Position numbers and translations under genes: made by a program. This document shows positions 1 through 6,598 of a DNA stretch of 18,163 nucleotides, piece after piece. Numbering within the stretch: position 1 is the first letter of the stretch; every line of letters begins with the position of its first letter. Below the pieces are notes generated by a model. The model did not search any database. It was not told the DNA's origin and saw nothing but the letters and a program-made list of their open reading frames with translations. Source of the stretch: CAYJAP01 sp964368425 (lineage in GTDB: Bacteria; Bacillota; Clostridia; Christensenellales; UBA1242); contig CAYJAP010000012.1 of assembly GCA_964368425.1 (NCBI GenBank), positions 1 through 18,163 of the forward strand, in the 5' to 3' direction.

Positions 1-184
1 TTATATTACAAAATATTTTTAGGTTTTTATAAAAATTTGCGTTGTTTCAGAAAGTTTCTAACAATAATAGTTTAGACAAAAATGTATATTATATGTCATA
101 AACCCCTTTCTGTTTCGTTAATAATTTTACAGCTACGCAAATAGTATACAGTATAGGCCACAAAATAAATTAAAGGAGTGTAGT

Positions 185-397
185 ATGGAAAAGCAAGGAG
201 TAAAAAGATTTGATCTTTCGTTGTTCTTGATATGCCTATTTTTAGGCTGGTTTGGAATAGATAAACTGTACAAAGGAAATAAAAAACTATTTTTAATTAA
301 ACTATTATTAAACTTTGTAGTAGTTGGAGAAATATGGAACATATACGATATCATTTGTTCATGCATAGGAAGGTATAAACTCAATCCTTTGAAATAA
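185..397 (+). CDS. TM2-domain small membrane protein
   Basis: A 70-residue protein with two hydrophobic segments (about residues 10-28 and 35-58) joined by a short turn. The core reads as a TM2 domain (known family): a first helix ending in LGWFGIDKLYKGN, which matches the G-x-D-x-x-Y-x-G turn, and a second helix with the W-x-x-x-D signature (WNIYDII). The ATG at 185 is preceded by AAAGGAG at a good distance, which fixes the start. TM2 proteins are small integral membrane proteins whose bacterial role is mostly unknown, and nothing nearby suggests a partner. A hairpin terminator starts at the stop codon, so the gene appears monocistronic. I found no convincing promoter in positions 1-184. The family call is fairly sure; the function is unknown. 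Confidence 0.85.
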   Translation: MEKQGVKRFDLSLFLICLFLGWFGIDKLYKGNKKLFLIKLLLNFVVVGEIWNIYDIICSCIGRYKLNPLK

Positions 398-426
398 TAA
401 ATCCCTTTTATAGGGATTTATTGTTT
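396..426 (+). terminator. Intrinsic terminator after the TM2 gene
   Basis: An 11-bp perfect stem (396-406 with 412-422, AATAAATCCCT) with loop TTTAT overlaps the stop codon and is followed by GTTTAAA. The T-tract is short, so termination may be partial. Confidence 0.6.
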
Positions 427-466
427 AAAATGTATAAATTTGTTTCGTAAAACTTTGTAATTGTTG

Positions 467-472
467 TATACT
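467..472 (+). promoter_or_regulatory. Possible -10 box of the PHP gene
   Basis: TATACT lies about 22 nt before the ribosome binding site and start codon. No good -35 hexamer is visible 16-18 nt upstream, so support is limited. A start of transcription near 479 would put the TTG at 461 outside the message, in agreement with a translation start at 494. Confidence 0.3.
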
Positions 473-480
473 AATAACAC

Positions 481-486
481 AAGGAG
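481..486 (+). promoter_or_regulatory. Ribosome binding site that fixes the PHP gene start
   Basis: AAGGAG is 7 nt before the ATG at 494. The same frame stays open up to a TTG at 461, but that codon has no ribosome binding site and overlaps the candidate -10 box, so 494 is the supported start. Confidence 0.75.
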
Positions 487-493
487 TGTTATT

Positions 494-1357
494 ATGTTAT
501 ACAAAAAAGGCGAAAAAATAGATTTGCATATGCACAGTGCTTACTCGAGTGACGGTAAACACACAATCAAGGACTTGCTTAAATTTGCAGAGAAAGAAGA
601 TATAAAAGTTATTTCTATCACAGATCATAACACACTAGCTGCGTACGAAGAATTGAAAAAAATCGATATCGCGAAGTTTTATACTAGCAAGATTATTACT
701 GGCGTAGAAATCAACATGGGATACAAAGGCAACATGATAGAATGTTTGGCGTATAACTTTGACGTAGAAAAATTAAAAGCACTTCCTTTTCTTCAAGCAG
801 ATACTCTCTTGCAAATACAGAGAGAAGCCGCTAAGTTGATGGTTTCTCATTACCGTGATTTAGGTTTAATAATAGATGATAAATTTATCAAAAATGTCAC
901 AGTAAACGCTGCTAGCCCTTTCTTCGATGAACTAGCTAGTCACAAAGAAAATTTATGGTTTATCAAAAAATATAAAATAACACACTTTGGTTATTTCTAT
1001 AGAAATATCTTACTGTACAAGAAAAGTATCGGTTATGTCGACTTCACACACCTATTTCACACTTTTGAAAGTTTAAAGAAAGCCGTGAATGATGCTGGGG
1101 GAATACTCGTATTAGCCCACCCAATCGGGACGTATAAGATTGATCACTGGACTAGAGAAATCAAAAACATTGCAGCAAATGGACTGGTAGACGGTTTAGA
1201 ATGTATACACAGAAAGATGACCAAGAAAAACACTCGGTTTTTATTAAAACTAGCCGACCAACATAAGTTAGTGAAAACTGCAGGCAGTGATTTCCACAAG
1301 ATTGGACATATGATGGGAAAAAGCAAAGCAAGCGGATTAGATACAATTATATATTAA
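494..1357 (+). CDS. PHP-domain metal-dependent phosphoesterase
   Basis: A 287-residue soluble protein of the polymerase-and-histidinol-phosphatase (PHP) superfamily. Visible metal-site motifs, in order: DLHMHSAYSSDG (D10, H12, H14, D20), TDHNT (D44, H45), GVEIN (E72), AHP (H209), GLECIH (E236, H239) and AGSDFH (D266, H268). This is the layout of the stand-alone PHP phosphoesterases related to YciV/RNase AM, which remove phosphate from nucleotides or trim RNA 5' ends with a trinuclear metal centre (known family). The exact substrate cannot be read from the sequence. The middle part (about residues 90-195) is the usual inserted helical region and is more divergent. The gene has its own ribosome binding site and ends in a strong terminator, so it seems to be expressed alone. 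Confidence 0.85.
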   Translation: MLYKKGEKIDLHMHSAYSSDGKHTIKDLLKFAEKEDIKVISITDHNTLAAYEELKKIDIAKFYTSKIITGVEINMGYKGNMIECLAYNFDVEKLKALPFLQADTLLQIQREAAKLMVSHYRDLGLIIDDKFIKNVTVNAASPFFDELASHKENLWFIKKYKITHFGYFYRNILLYKKSIGYVDFTHLFHTFESLKKAVNDAGGILVLAHPIGTYKIDHWTREIKNIAANGLVDGLECIHRKMTKKNTRFLLKLADQHKLVKTAGSDFHKIGHMMGKSKASGLDTIIY

Positions 1358-1385
1358 AAAAAGGACACCGATGTGTCCTTTTTTA
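1356..1385. terminator. Bidirectional terminator between PHP gene and Cys-rich peptide gene
   Basis: The GGACAC/GTGTCC stem (1363-1368 with 1373-1378, loop CGAT) is flanked by an A-run on the left and a T-run on the right, which extend the stem to 12 bp. Read rightwards it ends the PHP message and read leftwards it ends the small minus-strand gene. Each gene's stop codon lies at the edge of the hairpin (1355-1357 and 1383-1385). Confidence 0.85.
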
Positions 1386-1499
1386 GAATAAATAGTTGCA
1401 CCCACACTGATTGGTTCTACAACAGAAAGGATTTAAGCATATGCATCTACAGTCAAAAGCTGGGCTGAATCCACTATTATTACAACATCTATAACTCAT
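1383..1499 (-). CDS. Tiny cysteine-rich peptide (38 aa, 9 Cys)
   Basis: A short reading frame in an otherwise empty 306-base interval. The ATG at 1497-1499 is preceded by GAGGAG (1505-1510) with a 5-nt spacer, an optimal ribosome binding site. The stop TAA (1383-1385) abuts the bidirectional terminator. The product has 38 residues and nine cysteines, at positions 5, 6, 17, 19, 21, 26, 27, 32 and 34. They form the patterns CC, CRCIC, CC and CGC, with prolines at 13 and 24. There is no signal peptide and no membrane segment. The spacing resembles metal-binding, disulfide-rich or spore-coat-like peptides, but I do not recognise a family. No radical SAM enzyme, peptidase or exporter lies beside it, so a modified-peptide role has no support here. 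No clear promoter is visible. The gene signals are strong; the function is unknown. Confidence 0.72.
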   Translation of the reverse strand: MSYRCCNNSGFSPAFDCRCICLNPFCCRTNQCGCNYLF

Positions 1500-1504
1500 A
1501 AAAA

Positions 1505-1510
1505 CTCCTC
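1505..1510 (-). promoter_or_regulatory. Ribosome binding site of the Cys-rich peptide gene
   Basis: GAGGAG on the minus strand, 5 nt before the ATG. It is the main reason for treating this short frame as a gene. Confidence 0.7.
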
Positions 1511-1620
1511 AATTTACACCAATCAACTTGTCAATTGGGATAAGAAAATTTATCGTTCCATGTAAAAGAAACACGTATAAACTTTCTTAATCCATTTTAT
1601 TATTTTTTGAGGATATATGT

Positions 1621-1651
1621 TACAAAAAAATCTGCACGTGATGCAGATTTT
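1621..1651 (-). terminator. Intrinsic terminator after the ABC-F gene
   Basis: On the minus strand, stem AAAATCTGCA with TGCAGATTTT (1627-1636 and 1642-1651) and a 5-nt loop, followed by a run of seven Ts (from 1630 down to 1624). It starts 13 bases after the ABC-F stop codon. Confidence 0.85.
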
Positions 1652-1663
1652 TATAGCCTATAT

Positions 1664-3229
1664 TTATAAATTTATATAATCATCATACTCAATCATTCTG
1701 TCAAACTCTTTTGTTTTATTGATTCGAATAATTCTATTTGCAACTGTCTGCATCAACTCATGATCGTGTGTAGTCATCAAAATGATTCCCTTAAATCCAA
1801 TTAATCCTTTGTTTAAAGCAGTAATGCTCTCAAGATCCAAGTGGTTCGTAGGCTCATCAAATACCAGTACATTACCTGCTTCCAACATCATTTTCGCAAA
1901 CATACATCTCACCTTTTCTCCACCACTTAGCACGTTTGATGTTTTTAATGCTTCTTCACCTGAGAATAACATTCGACCTAACCAACTACGCAAATAAGTC
2001 TCTTCTTGTTCCTTAGAATATTGTCCTAACCATCTAGTTAACGGTAAAGACACTTCGAATAATTCATCATAACTTTTAGGTAAATATGTTGGGAAAATTG
2101 TTTTGCCCCAGAAGATGTTGCCTGTGTATTCTTTATCTCTTCCCATTAATATGTCAAACAACGCCGTAATAACATTACTGTTATCGCTGAGAAATGCAAT
2201 TTTGTCTCCCTTAGATATTGTAAAAGTGACCTTCTCAAACAACCCTGGTTTAGTTAATCCTTCCACCCTGAGAATCTCGTTACCAATCTCTCGCTCGTAC
2301 TTAAAATCGATGAACGGATACTTCCTGTTTGATGGTTTAAAATCACTTATAGTTAGTTTTTCTAATTCTTTCTTTCGTGAAGTTGCCTGCTTACTTTTGC
2401 TTGCATTAGCGCTAAACCTAGCGATAAACTCTTGCAACTCCTTAGCTCTTGCCTCTACCTTCTTGTTGGCTTCTTTCGCCTGCTTCGCCATCAACTGACT
2501 TGTTTCATACCAGAAATCGTAGTTTCCAACAAACATGTTAATTTGCCCGAAATCTACGTCACAAATGTGAGTACACGTCTTATTCAAGAAGTGTCGGTTG
2601 TGTGAAACAGTGATAATAGTGTTTTCAAAGTTTAACAGATAATTCTCTAGCCAATTAACAGCTTTAGCGTCTAGGTTGTTAGTAGGCTCATCCAAGATTA
2701 GTACATCTGGATTACCAAACAAAGCTTGTGCTAACAACACTTTTACCCTCATTTTAGAGTCTATTTCTTTCATTAATTTATCATGTAAGTTCTCTTTTAC
2801 ACCCAACTCTTTTAACAAGCTAGCAGCGTCTGCCTCAGCCTCCCAGCCGTTTAAATCCATAAATTCCTGTTCCAAGTTACCCGCACGTATCCCATCTTCA
2901 TCGGTAAAAGGATCTTTAGTGTACAAAGCGTCTTTCTCTTCCATTATTTCTACCAAACGCTTATGACCTAAAATAACCGTTCGTAAAACTGTTTCTTCGT
3001 TAAAAGCATCTTGATTCTGGTTTAACACACTCACTCTCTCATGTGGTCCAACCACAACCTCTCCCTTGTTTGGCTCAAGTTCACCAGATAAAATTTTCAA
3101 AAAAGTACTCTTACCGGCACCATTAGCACCGATAATTCCGTAACAATTCCCCTTTGTAAACTTAATATTTACATTCTCAAATAACTTACGACTACCAAAT
3201 TGTAAACTAACATTTATTGCTTGTATCAC
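1664..3229 (-). CDS. ABC-F family ATPase, YkpA/YbiT-like
   Basis: A 521-residue soluble protein with two ABC ATPase domains and no membrane segment, the plan of ABC-F translation factors that bind the ribosomal E site. Domain 1 has Walker A GANGAGKST (34-42), Walker B LILDE (177-181) and H210. Between the domains lies a charged helical linker (about 237-295), the region that contacts P-site tRNA in this family. Domain 2 has signature LSGGE (434-438), Walker B VFDE (456-459) and H488. Two elements are degenerate: the domain 1 signature region reads KEIDSKMRV, and the domain 2 P-loop reads LSDNSNVIT with no GK[ST]. The start is GTG (3227-3229), with AGGAGA 7 nt upstream. The gene is 55 nt after efp with no visible promoter, so it is probably co-transcribed with tRNA-Gln and efp. 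The family call rests on length, domain plan and motif text; the YkpA/YbiT assignment is from memory. Confidence 0.88.
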   Translation of the reverse strand: MIQAINVSLQFGSRKLFENVNIKFTKGNCYGIIGANGAGKSTFLKILSGELEPNKGEVVVGPHERVSVLNQNQDAFNEETVLRTVILGHKRLVEIMEEKDALYTKDPFTDEDGIRAGNLEQEFMDLNGWEAEADAASLLKELGVKENLHDKLMKEIDSKMRVKVLLAQALFGNPDVLILDEPTNNLDAKAVNWLENYLLNFENTIITVSHNRHFLNKTCTHICDVDFGQINMFVGNYDFWYETSQLMAKQAKEANKKVEARAKELQEFIARFSANASKSKQATSRKKELEKLTISDFKPSNRKYPFIDFKYEREIGNEILRVEGLTKPGLFEKVTFTISKGDKIAFLSDNSNVITALFDILMGRDKEYTGNIFWGKTIFPTYLPKSYDELFEVSLPLTRWLGQYSKEQEETYLRSWLGRMLFSGEEALKTSNVLSGGEKVRCMFAKMMLEAGNVLVFDEPTNHLDLESITALNKGLIGFKGIILMTTHDHELMQTVANRIIRINKTKEFDRMIEYDDYINL

Positions 3230-3251
3230 TACACTCTCTCCTATTCTAAAG

Positions 3252-3283
3252 TCGAAGCCGACGCTCTCGTGCCGGCTTTCGAA
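3252..3283 (-). terminator. Hairpin between efp and the ABC-F gene
   Basis: A GC-rich stem (AAGCCGGC with GTCGGCTT, extended by TTCGA/TCGA across a bulge) with an 8-nt loop sits directly after the efp stop codon. Only a weak T-stretch (CTTTAG) follows on the minus strand. It may be a leaky terminator that sets the level of the ABC-F gene, or a stabilising 3' end for efp mRNA. Confidence 0.45.
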
Positions 3284-3284
3284 A

Positions 3285-3845
3285 CTATCCTTTTACTCTT
3301 TCTACGTATTCTCCCGTTCTGGTGTCCACTCTAATCAGCTCCCCATTATTTACAAATAACGGAACTTTAACTAGCAACCCAGACTCTACTTTCGCTGGTT
3401 TATACGCACTCTTAGCTGTATCCCCAGCAACTGCCGGCTCGCACTCTACTATTCGTAGATCCACGAATAGTGGCGGCTCTATGCTGATTATCTTACCGTT
3501 TGCGTATGATAACTTAACCATCATATTTTCCACAATATACTGTAACGTATTCTTAACCACATCGTAGTCAAGAGGAATCTGCTCGTATGTTTCTGTGTCC
3601 ATAAAGTAGTACAGTCCGCCGTCGTTGTATAAATACTGCATCTCTTTTCTCTCTATAACAACATCGCCCAGTCTCTCAGATGTTGTAAATCGTTTTTCCA
3701 ACACTTGACCTGTTTCAATATTTTTAATCTTAGCCCTAATAAATGAAGCTAATCGTGGCTGCTGTATGTGTTGACACTCTACAGCCGTATAGATAGCTCC
3801 TCCCATCTCAAAAACCGAACCCACTTTCAAATCTGATGACTGCAT
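3285..3845 (-). CDS. efp: Translation elongation factor P
   Basis: A 186-residue protein, the normal EF-P length. It has the N-terminal KOW-like domain (LKVGSVFEMGGAIYTAVE), the central OB domain, and the C-terminal OB domain ending in RVDTRTGEYVERV, which is the EF-P signature. EF-P binds between the ribosomal P and E sites and relieves stalling at proline runs (known). The ATG at 3843-3845 is preceded by AGGAGGG at 5 nt. The frame stays open further upstream only because it runs through the tRNA gene. The tip loop that carries the modified Lys in most bacteria (PGKGAAF type) reads HIQQPRLASF here. R31 falls at the place of B. subtilis K32, and both glycines of the loop are gone. It is probably expressed from the tRNA promoter, since no promoter fits in the 25 nt between the tRNA and the start codon. 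Confidence 0.96.
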   Translation of the reverse strand: MQSSDLKVGSVFEMGGAIYTAVECQHIQQPRLASFIRAKIKNIETGQVLEKRFTTSERLGDVVIERKEMQYLYNDGGLYYFMDTETYEQIPLDYDVVKNTLQYIVENMMVKLSYANGKIISIEPPLFVDLRIVECEPAVAGDTAKSAYKPAKVESGLLVKVPLFVNNGELIRVDTRTGEYVERVKG

Positions 3846-3850
3846 AAAAA

Positions 3851-3857
3851 CCCTCCT
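3851..3857 (-). promoter_or_regulatory. Ribosome binding site fixing the efp start
   Basis: AGGAGGG, 5 nt before the ATG at 3845. This rules out longer readings of the frame, which would pass through the tRNA gene. Confidence 0.85.
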
Positions 3858-3870
3858 GTAAAGATTATTT

Positions 3871-3945
3871 TGGCTGGGGTGGTAGGATTCGAACCCACGG
3901 ATGCAAGAGTCAGAGTCTTGAGCCTTACCGCTTGGCGACACCCCA
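3871..3945 (-). tRNA. tRNA-Gln, anticodon CUG
   Basis: A 75-nt cloverleaf with encoded CCA. The acceptor stem pairs TGGGGTG with CACCCCA and is followed by G-CCA. The D arm is GCC-AAGCGGTAA-GGC. The anticodon stem is CAAGA/TCTTG, with loop CTCTGAC giving anticodon CTG (codon CAG). The variable loop has 5 nt, and the T arm is GTGGG-TTCGAAT-CCTAC. The TGGGGTG...GCCAAGCGGTAAGGC text is typical of bacterial glutamine tRNA. The gene stands directly behind a strong promoter and 25 nt before efp, so one primary transcript likely yields both the tRNA and the efp message after 3'-end processing. Confidence 0.97.
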
Positions 3946-3957
3946 AAGATACATTTT

Positions 3958-3986
3958 ATTGTACTATAATATACGTAAATTGTAAA
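3958..3986 (-). promoter_or_regulatory. Sigma-A-type promoter of the tRNA-Gln / efp unit
   Basis: On the minus strand, -35 TTTACA (3981-3986), a 17-nt spacer, and -10 TACAAT (3958-3963). Transcription would start about 5-7 nt before the tRNA, the usual arrangement for a tRNA promoter. Confidence 0.8.
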
Positions 3987-4069
3987 TAACTTTATACAAA
4001 AAAATAAACATATTCGCTTTATATAGGACAAAAACAAACACGCCTTTCTATATTAACAATTGCAGACGC

Positions 4070-4097
4070 AAAAAAAGGTTTACCCTGTAAACCTTTT
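4070..4097 (-). terminator. Intrinsic terminator of the ABC transporter operon
   Basis: An 11-bp perfect stem, AAAAGGTTTAC with GTAAACCTTTT (4073-4083 and 4087-4097), loop of 3 nt. On the minus strand it is followed by T residues. The stem overlaps the last two bases of the permease stop codon (4096-4098). Confidence 0.85.
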
Positions 4098-6582
4098 AAT
4101 CCACCATTCGGGTCTGTCCGGAGAACTTCTTCACATAATTATTTGCCATAAAGAAACTTGCTATTAGCACAACCACCCCGCATATACCCGCCATCATAAG
4201 CATGTCTAGCCATGGTGTAGTTATAGGAATGTATAGCCCCGCCAACAATAATACATTTTCAAATGAGGTAATTAACATAAAGATTATAAACATAGAAGTC
4301 AATATTGAGCCCACTATCATGTACAGCATCTGCATCATAAATGCTTTGAGGAACGCCGGTTTATCCATGCCAAGTAAGTTCATTGTCTTGTGCACATGTA
4401 TGGTTTTACGTAAAGCAAGCATCAATCCAATAACAACACACAAGGTGCTTAATACTATTATTACTCCATTATAAGCCTGGAAGACCAGTAGCGGCCATTC
4501 GAACATTTTTAAACCCGCCTTTCTTGACTCTACCACAGATACAATAGAGTATGAGAGAGCATTATACTGTGTACGCAACTTACCCATAACTTGGTCATGA
4601 TACTCATCTGTTACTCTAAATACAATCTCGTTAAAATTAAGCACGTCTGTTTGCTCAGCTAAGAATTCTCGTTTAGTCACTATAAAGTTTGTATCTTGCT
4701 CCATACTATCAATGAAACCAACAACCTTTACGGTAACAGTTTTATCCACAGACTGTATGTAAATATCAACCTCTTCGTTAATTTGATAACCCTCAATGTA
4801 GTTATAACGCACGTTCAATAACGCTGCATTTTCTGTCTCTCTAAAGGCCGCTAGTGCGACATCTTTATTAATTATTAGACTGGAATAAACGGTTGTTACA
4901 TCATCAGCAGTCATGCCCTTAAATTCTCTTATATTACTATTGGTTTTTACAAGTTTAACACTAGAGAAACAAACGGTTGCGTACGCCTCTTCGACACCAC
5001 GTAAGTTTGACACATAACTATACACCCCTGCCCCACCGTTATTTATACGCGATATTTTAGCGTTGTAATATGGTACGTTTATTCTACCTTCCGCCAGCAC
5101 TCCTACGGTATCTACGAAAGCTGTAAGCATAATAACAATTGTGAGAGCAAATGTTAAAATTCTAGTTACCATACCCGTACTAGCATTAATAAATGTGTTT
5201 TTATTGTATATACTGGTAAAGTTCTTTCGACGGAATATCTTATTAACAATTTTCAGGGTGTAATTGATGAGATATGGGGTCAATAAGATTAGTGAGGAAA
5301 TTCCTAATAATACGATTACAGCTGATAACACCTTATTTTGCCCTTGTTTCTGAAATATAACTACAACCACCGTTATGAGCAACAGCAACAACCCTAGCAC
5401 TTGTAACCAGAAATGCGTCTTCTTGCTCTTTTCATCTCCAATAATCATTGTCTGTCTTACACTAAATCTCAAACTGCTTATTGCTGGAATAAACGCGCAA
5501 ACTACTGATGAAACCATGCCAAAGACTAGTGCTATCAAATAGTAAGGTATACCTATGCCTGTAAACATATCCAAGCCGAAAGCAAATGGTGCAATTGATT
5601 TTATAATAAAGGAAAGAATAATACCTATGCCACCGCCTACAAGTCCGTAAAATACACTCTCCAGCATCGATGATCTGAATAGCGAAAAGGTCGTTGCCCC
5701 CATACTTTTCATAGTAGCAAACTGCTTAACCCTCTCTGAGAATACTAAGCCCATAGTTAGATATATAATGAACAAACAGAACAAGCAAACAATTATTGCA
5801 CAAATGAGAAAAGGCACTTTGTTTTGTTGCAACGACGTCTGTAAATTTTCATCGTGCTGACTATTTTTTACAGCGAACTCCGGGAAACTGGCTTCTAGCT
5901 GTTCTATAGCCCAGTCAACCATCGACGGGTCTTTCAGTTTTACTAAACAGATATTAAACAAATAGTTTGTGTTTAGTTTGATGATGGCACTAACACTGTC
6001 TCTGGATACTATTATATTTTCGTTACTGGAGAACCTGAAAAGTCCTTCATTCTCAGCTATACCTGCTACGCGGAATCCAGGATAATCCACTCCCTGATAC
6101 TGCAACATGTAGGTATCACCAATTTTATAACCGAACTCTTCAGCCATTCCTCTGCTTATTATAACATCGCCCCGTTTCAACTGAGACACTCTTTCCCCCT
6201 CTCTAAATGTCAGAGGGTTATATGTCTGTAAATGGTCTAAGGAAACTCCGAGAACGTTTATCGAGAGCTCTCTTGTGTCTTTCTTTACCACCCCGTTAAT
6301 CGCAAACATATGAACAACATACTCCGAGTTCTGTCTAACGATATCAGGGAAGTTAATGGTAGTATCAAACTTAACATAGTTGTTCCCTGAGTTCATGATG
6401 TTGATATCGGAGTCTCCATAAAATACACTCTTAGATAAATCAAAGAAGTTATCAAAAACTTTGGGTACAATTATAGAGGTGAAAAACATCATTACAGCTA
6501 CAGCAACGCAAATAATAATCATAGGGATCCTTGATTTATTACTTCTAATATTCGCCTTTGTGTATTTAAAAAGAATGTTCAT
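4096..6582 (-). CDS. ABC transporter permease, FtsX/MacB-like, 10 TM
   Basis: An 828-residue membrane protein. Hydrophobic segments lie at about 19-40, 256-280, 306-330, 346-370, 392-411, 417-440, 470-492, 695-722, 745-772 and 787-815. Two large soluble loops, about 41-255 and 493-694, follow the first and seventh segments and should face outside. Two FtsX-type domains (about 258-375 and 702-820) each carry the cytoplasmic coupling stretch that contacts the ATPase: VKQFATMKSMGATTFSLFR in the first and HKTMNLLGMDKPAFLKAF in the second. This double FtsX layout belongs to the type VII (MacB/LolCE/BceB-like) ABC systems, which couple ATP hydrolysis to extracytoplasmic movement rather than classic transport (known family). 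The substrate is unknown. The ATG at 6582 has AGGTGA upstream, and the ATPase gene ends 16 nt before it, so the two form one operon. No sensor kinase or response regulator, usual with Bce-type systems, is visible. Confidence 0.9.
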   Translation of the reverse strand: MNILFKYTKANIRSNKSRIPMIIICVAVAVMMFFTSIIVPKVFDNFFDLSKSVFYGDSDINIMNSGNNYVKFDTTINFPDIVRQNSEYVVHMFAINGVVKKDTRELSINVLGVSLDHLQTYNPLTFREGERVSQLKRGDVIISRGMAEEFGYKIGDTYMLQYQGVDYPGFRVAGIAENEGLFRFSSNENIIVSRDSVSAIIKLNTNYLFNICLVKLKDPSMVDWAIEQLEASFPEFAVKNSQHDENLQTSLQQNKVPFLICAIIVCLFCLFIIYLTMGLVFSERVKQFATMKSMGATTFSLFRSSMLESVFYGLVGGGIGIILSFIIKSIAPFAFGLDMFTGIGIPYYLIALVFGMVSSVVCAFIPAISSLRFSVRQTMIIGDEKSKKTHFWLQVLGLLLLLITVVVVIFQKQGQNKVLSAVIVLLGISSLILLTPYLINYTLKIVNKIFRRKNFTSIYNKNTFINASTGMVTRILTFALTIVIMLTAFVDTVGVLAEGRINVPYYNAKISRINNGGAGVYSYVSNLRGVEEAYATVCFSSVKLVKTNSNIREFKGMTADDVTTVYSSLIINKDVALAAFRETENAALLNVRYNYIEGYQINEEVDIYIQSVDKTVTVKVVGFIDSMEQDTNFIVTKREFLAEQTDVLNFNEIVFRVTDEYHDQVMGKLRTQYNALSYSIVSVVESRKAGLKMFEWPLLVFQAYNGVIIVLSTLCVVIGLMLALRKTIHVHKTMNLLGMDKPAFLKAFMMQMLYMIVGSILTSMFIIFMLITSFENVLLLAGLYIPITTPWLDMLMMAGICGVVVLIASFFMANNYVKKFSGQTRMVD

Positions 6583-6598
6583 CTTTCACCTGAATAGC

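Noticed and set aside
133..384. Minus-strand frame opposite the TM2 gene
   Set aside because: It is antisense to a gene with a clear domain and ribosome binding site, has no ribosome binding site of its own, and resembles no family.
461..493. Longer PHP protein from the TTG at 461
   Set aside because: It has no ribosome binding site and overlaps a possible -10 box; the ATG at 494 has AAGGAG at 7 nt and leads straight into the DLHMH motif.
3846..4037. N-terminal extension of EF-P to 4037
   Set aside because: The extension is read through the tRNA-Gln gene and its promoter; the ATG at 3845 has AGGAGGG and gives the normal EF-P length.
3958..4070. Riboswitch or other structured RNA before the tRNA-Gln unit or between units
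   Set aside because: The promoter places the transcription start only a few nt before the tRNA, leaving no room for a leader; the rest is plain AT-rich sequence.
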